From Siminovitchia acidinfaciens (GTDB taxonomy: Bacteria > Bacillota > Bacilli > Bacillales > Bacillaceae_C), in contig NZ_QYTV02000006.1 of assembly GCF_003605385.1 (NCBI RefSeq), positions 97,225 to 161,224 of the forward strand: a stretch of DNA of 64,000 nt, read 5' to 3'. The notes beneath the pieces are model-generated. The model did not search any database, was not told the DNA's origin, and saw only the letters and a program-made list of their open reading frames with translations. The position numbers and the translations under genes were made by a program. Of the stretch, positions 62,408 through 64,000 are shown piece after piece; positions within the stretch are counted from its first letter, which is position 1; each line of letters starts with the position of its first letter.

Positions 62408-62625
62408 TTATTAGAAAAGTGTTGGCGTCTGGCCGCCTCAGACCGCGACATCCTGTCACTTCGGTGGCACTAGCGCGTCCTGCGCGTCGCCGCCTCAATC
62501 CGCGACATCCTGTCACTGCGGTAGCACTAGCACGTCCTCCACGTCGTCGACTCAGGGCGCGACGCCCTACCACTTCACTGGCACCAGGACGTCCTGTACG
62601 TCGGAGCTAGGCACAGCTCATCCTT
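62408..62625. repeat. GC-rich repeat element, copy B, with three 57-bp tandem units
   Basis: Three direct repeats of exactly 57 bp lie at 62432-62488, 62489-62545 and 62546-62602. Shared blocks are CGCGACATCCTGTCACT, GCACTAGC and ACGTCCT; the third unit is the most diverged. The array is preceded by TTAGAAAAGTGTTGGCG and followed by GGAGCTAGGCACAG, modules that also occur in copy A near proA in the opposite orientation. It is far richer in GC than the flanks. Because 57 is a multiple of three, all frames stay open, but no start context supports a protein. It lies within the 450-base gap upstream of sqr. Confidence 0.8.
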
Positions 62626-62675
62626 GTTCAAGAGAAAAACTTCGGTATATTTTTTTACTTTCTTTTACTTGTGCA

Positions 62676-62726
62676 TAAAAAAACCATATGCGATACGCTG
62701 TTAGCGTGATCGAATATGGTTTTTTA
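62676..62726. terminator. bidirectional terminator after lysE-like gene
   Basis: A long imperfect stem beginning AACCATAT and ending ATATGGTT is followed by TTTTTT on the plus strand and TTTTTTTATG on the minus strand, overlapping the exporter stop codon. Confidence 0.8.
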
Positions 62727-63350
62727 TCGTTGCTGAAAAGCTACTTTTACACCTAGCCAAATATAGATCAACCCTGCAAATTTTCCGCTCCACTTTCCAA
62801 GATTGGTGGTTCGCTTCATCAAACGTCCAATAGGGCGAATGCTGATGACTATCATGGATGTGTAAAGACAGCTCATGACTACAAATATGAATCCCAACAA
62901 TAAGAATTGAACAATAGCTGGACCCTTTTCGGGATGGATGAACTGAGGCAGAAAAGCCAGAAAGAAAATGGCTGTTTTTGGATTCAATACTTCCGCCAAT
63001 ATGGCTTGGCTGTATGATTGAAGGCTGGGTGCCTTTGAGACGGATGCAATATTCTGCTTATTCGTCCTTTCGACAATCGCTTTTATCCCCATATAAATCA
63101 AGTAAATAGCCCCTGCATATTTAACGAGGTTAAAAGCAGTTGCAGAGGTCATCAAGATGGCAGACAGCCCTAATGCCGCAAACAATGTATGTATAAAATC
63201 TCCGGTTGCAATTCCGAGACCCGTTAGAATTCCTGTTTTCCTTCCGCCTTGAATTGTTCTGGAAACAGTTAAAAGAACTGCAGGACCAGGTACCAGAAAC
63301 AAACCTATCACTACCAATATAAATGTTCCTAATGTAGATAACTCTAACAT
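62724..63350 (-). CDS. LysE/RhtB-family translocator
   Basis: A 208-aa six-helix exporter with the family start VVIGLFLVPGPAVLLTVSRT and EVLNPKTAIFFLAFLPQF near 118. It closely resembles the exporter at 33937-34572 (shared AILMTSATAFN-VKY segment). It probably exports an amino acid or related metabolite. The ATG follows GGAGTGATG. Single gene, no regulator beside it. Confidence 0.86.
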   Translation of the reverse strand: MLELSTLGTFILVVIGLFLVPGPAVLLTVSRTIQGGRKTGILTGLGIATGDFIHTLFAALGLSAILMTSATAFNLVKYAGAIYLIYMGIKAIVERTNKQNIASVSKAPSLQSYSQAILAEVLNPKTAIFFLAFLPQFIHPEKGPAIVQFLLLGFIFVVMSCLYTSMIVISIRPIGRLMKRTTNLGKWSGKFAGLIYIWLGVKVAFQQR

Positions 63351-63777
63351 CTCATCACTCCTGTCTCTTAACTACACTACTAACATTATATCCTTCATTA
63401 TTTTTTGTGGGAAATGCAAGCTGCTTAATGCTAACTAATATAACCAGGTCTTAATATCAATAGCCCTCCTATTATCAGGTAATACATTCTGGTGATAAAA
63501 CCAAAGAAATTCCTTTGATCTAGCTGCAATTGATCAAGCGAAAGCCAGCTTCTAATCACAATTAGAACCATCGTTAGGACAATATAGTATCTGTTCAGGG
63601 ATACGTTATATTAATATACCATTAAGGTTTTTTCATATAAAAAGTGAACTCGCGAAGAAAATCAACTACTTGTTCAACTTTTCACAACTTTATCATAAAC
63701 CCGCTAACAAATTGCCACATTAATAGTCGTTCAATATTGGTAATCAAGGGTAATATAAAATCAGGGAGGTTTAACTG
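63351..63777. other. intergenic region ahead of the cyd genes
   Basis: About 427 AT-rich bases between the divergent lysE-like gene and the cyd genes. A short perfect inverted repeat TTCTAAT / ATTAGAA lies near 63550-63567. A possible TTGCCA/TATTGG promoter with 17-base spacing lies near 63710, without a convincing -10. No Rex-type operator or coding sequence was recognised. Confidence 0.45.
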
Positions 63778-63873
63778 ATGTATAAAAAACATGAGCGGAT
63801 ATTGATGGTACTTGCTTTTGGCGTGGCAGCCATTATGCTTTTATCCATGCTTGGACGTATTTTTGGAAGTTGA
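63778..63873 (+). CDS. 31-aa single-helix membrane peptide upstream of cydA
   Basis: A short open frame reading MYKKHERILMVLAFG at the start and ending LSMLGRIFGS: a basic N-terminus, one hydrophobic helix of about 18 residues, and a short polar end. GGGAGG lies about eight bases before the ATG. It stops 18 bases ahead of cydA. The size, single helix and position recall the small subunits of bd oxidases (CydX in Proteobacteria, CydS in Geobacillus). It does not look like either by eye, so the link is by position. Confidence 0.65.
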   Translation: MYKKHERILMVLAFGVAAIMLLSMLGRIFGS

Positions 63874-63891
63874 TGAAAGGGTGAAAGTTTA

Positions 63892-64000
63892 ATGTTCAAT
63901 GGAGATTCTTTGTTTTATAGCCGGTTATTGACCGAACTTACCCTCTCTTTTCATATTATTTATGCCACAATCGGAGTCGGCGTTCCACTGATGATTATGA
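63892..64000 (+). CDS. cydA: cytochrome bd quinol oxidase subunit I (partial, 3' cut by window)
   Basis: The first 36 codons encode LFYSRLLTELTLSFHIIYA and GVGVPLMIM, the standard start of bd-oxidase subunit I of the CydA/YthA type, with the conserved His of the first helix in SFHIIYA that ligates heme in this family. GAAAGGGTGAAAG precedes the ATG. The gene runs off the window end. Quinol oxidases of this type reduce oxygen at low tension and resist sulfide, which would suit the sulfide-oxidation operon nearby. Confidence 0.85.
   Translation, partial: MFNGDSLFYSRLLTELTLSFHIIYATIGVGVPLMIM

Noticed and set aside
62419-62610. Arg-rich open frames on both strands across the 57-bp repeats
   Set aside because: The frames stay open only because the repeat length is a multiple of three and the GC content is high; there is no ribosome binding site and no matching protein family.

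Overview
The window comes from a low-GC, spore-forming Gram-positive bacterium of the Bacillaceae. The signs are strong AGGAGG-type ribosome binding sites with frequent TTG and GTG starts, a proline T-box leader on proBA, a CotA-type spore-coat laccase, RocR- and AcoR-type sigma-54 activators, and a bd-type quinol oxidase gene. Sequence alone does not settle the genus (Mesobacillus, Neobacillus, Cytobacillus or a relative would fit). No rRNA, tRNA, CRISPR array, insertion sequence or prophage was seen. The region reads as accessory metabolism set among a few housekeeping genes.

Layout. 0.2-4.7 kb: an SDR enzyme, then a tight five-gene minus-strand cluster (small protein, AAA+ ATPase, membrane TPR protein, threonine/serine dehydratase, FMN reductase). 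4.8-14.8 kb: a ten- or eleven-gene minus-strand operon behind a near-consensus promoter. It starts with a TetR regulator and continues with an acyl-CoA ligase, a MaoC hydratase, a KAS III-like enzyme, a complete five-gene Liv-type ABC importer, an alpha/beta hydrolase and a FabG-like reductase. This looks like dedicated uptake and CoA-dependent processing of an unknown carboxylic acid. 14.8-19.7 kb: PAP2 phosphatase, EamA transporter, an Asp/Glu racemase-like protein lacking one catalytic Cys, and a GNAT plus PLP decarboxylase pair. 19.8-27.1 kb: an HpaB-type hydroxylase gene broken by (or read through) a -1 shift at an A_AAA_AAG heptamer, then a lysine module: LysP-like permease, a second decarboxylase behind a consensus sigma-54 promoter, a RocR-type activator and a LysE/ArgO exporter.

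27.1-39.9 kb: the NAD(P)HX repair gene with an in-frame TAA, cotA, rlmN, an MFS transporter, small proteins, a LysE/PaiB pair divergent from a MocR-type regulator, an atypical pyruvate-kinase-like protein and an agmatinase-family enzyme. 40.1-46.5 kb: an MFS transporter with an orphan small gene, a phosphosulfolactate synthase coupled to a histidine phosphatase, YitT, Mug glycosylase and branched-chain aminotransferase. 46.5-49.5 kb: a GC-rich repeat element, then proBA under a T-box with a CCU specifier.

49.7-58.4 kb: an acetone-use locus. An AcoR/AcxR-type activator faces acxABC (acetone carboxylase) and scoAB (3-oxoacid CoA-transferase), behind a sigma-54 promoter with exact GG-N10-GC spacing. 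Acetone would be carboxylated to acetoacetate and activated to acetoacetyl-CoA. 58.4-64 kb: a MOSC protein, a sulfide-oxidation operon (sulfide:quinone oxidoreductase, DUF1641 protein, persulfide dioxygenase-rhodanese fusion), a 57-bp x 3 tandem repeat related to the one near proA, a LysE exporter, a 31-residue membrane peptide and the start of cydA.

Two interrupted genes within 7 kb (HpaB-like and Nnr) mean that either local gene decay or base-calling errors should be considered. All functions are inferred from sequence motifs and gene context read by eye; no database search was possible.
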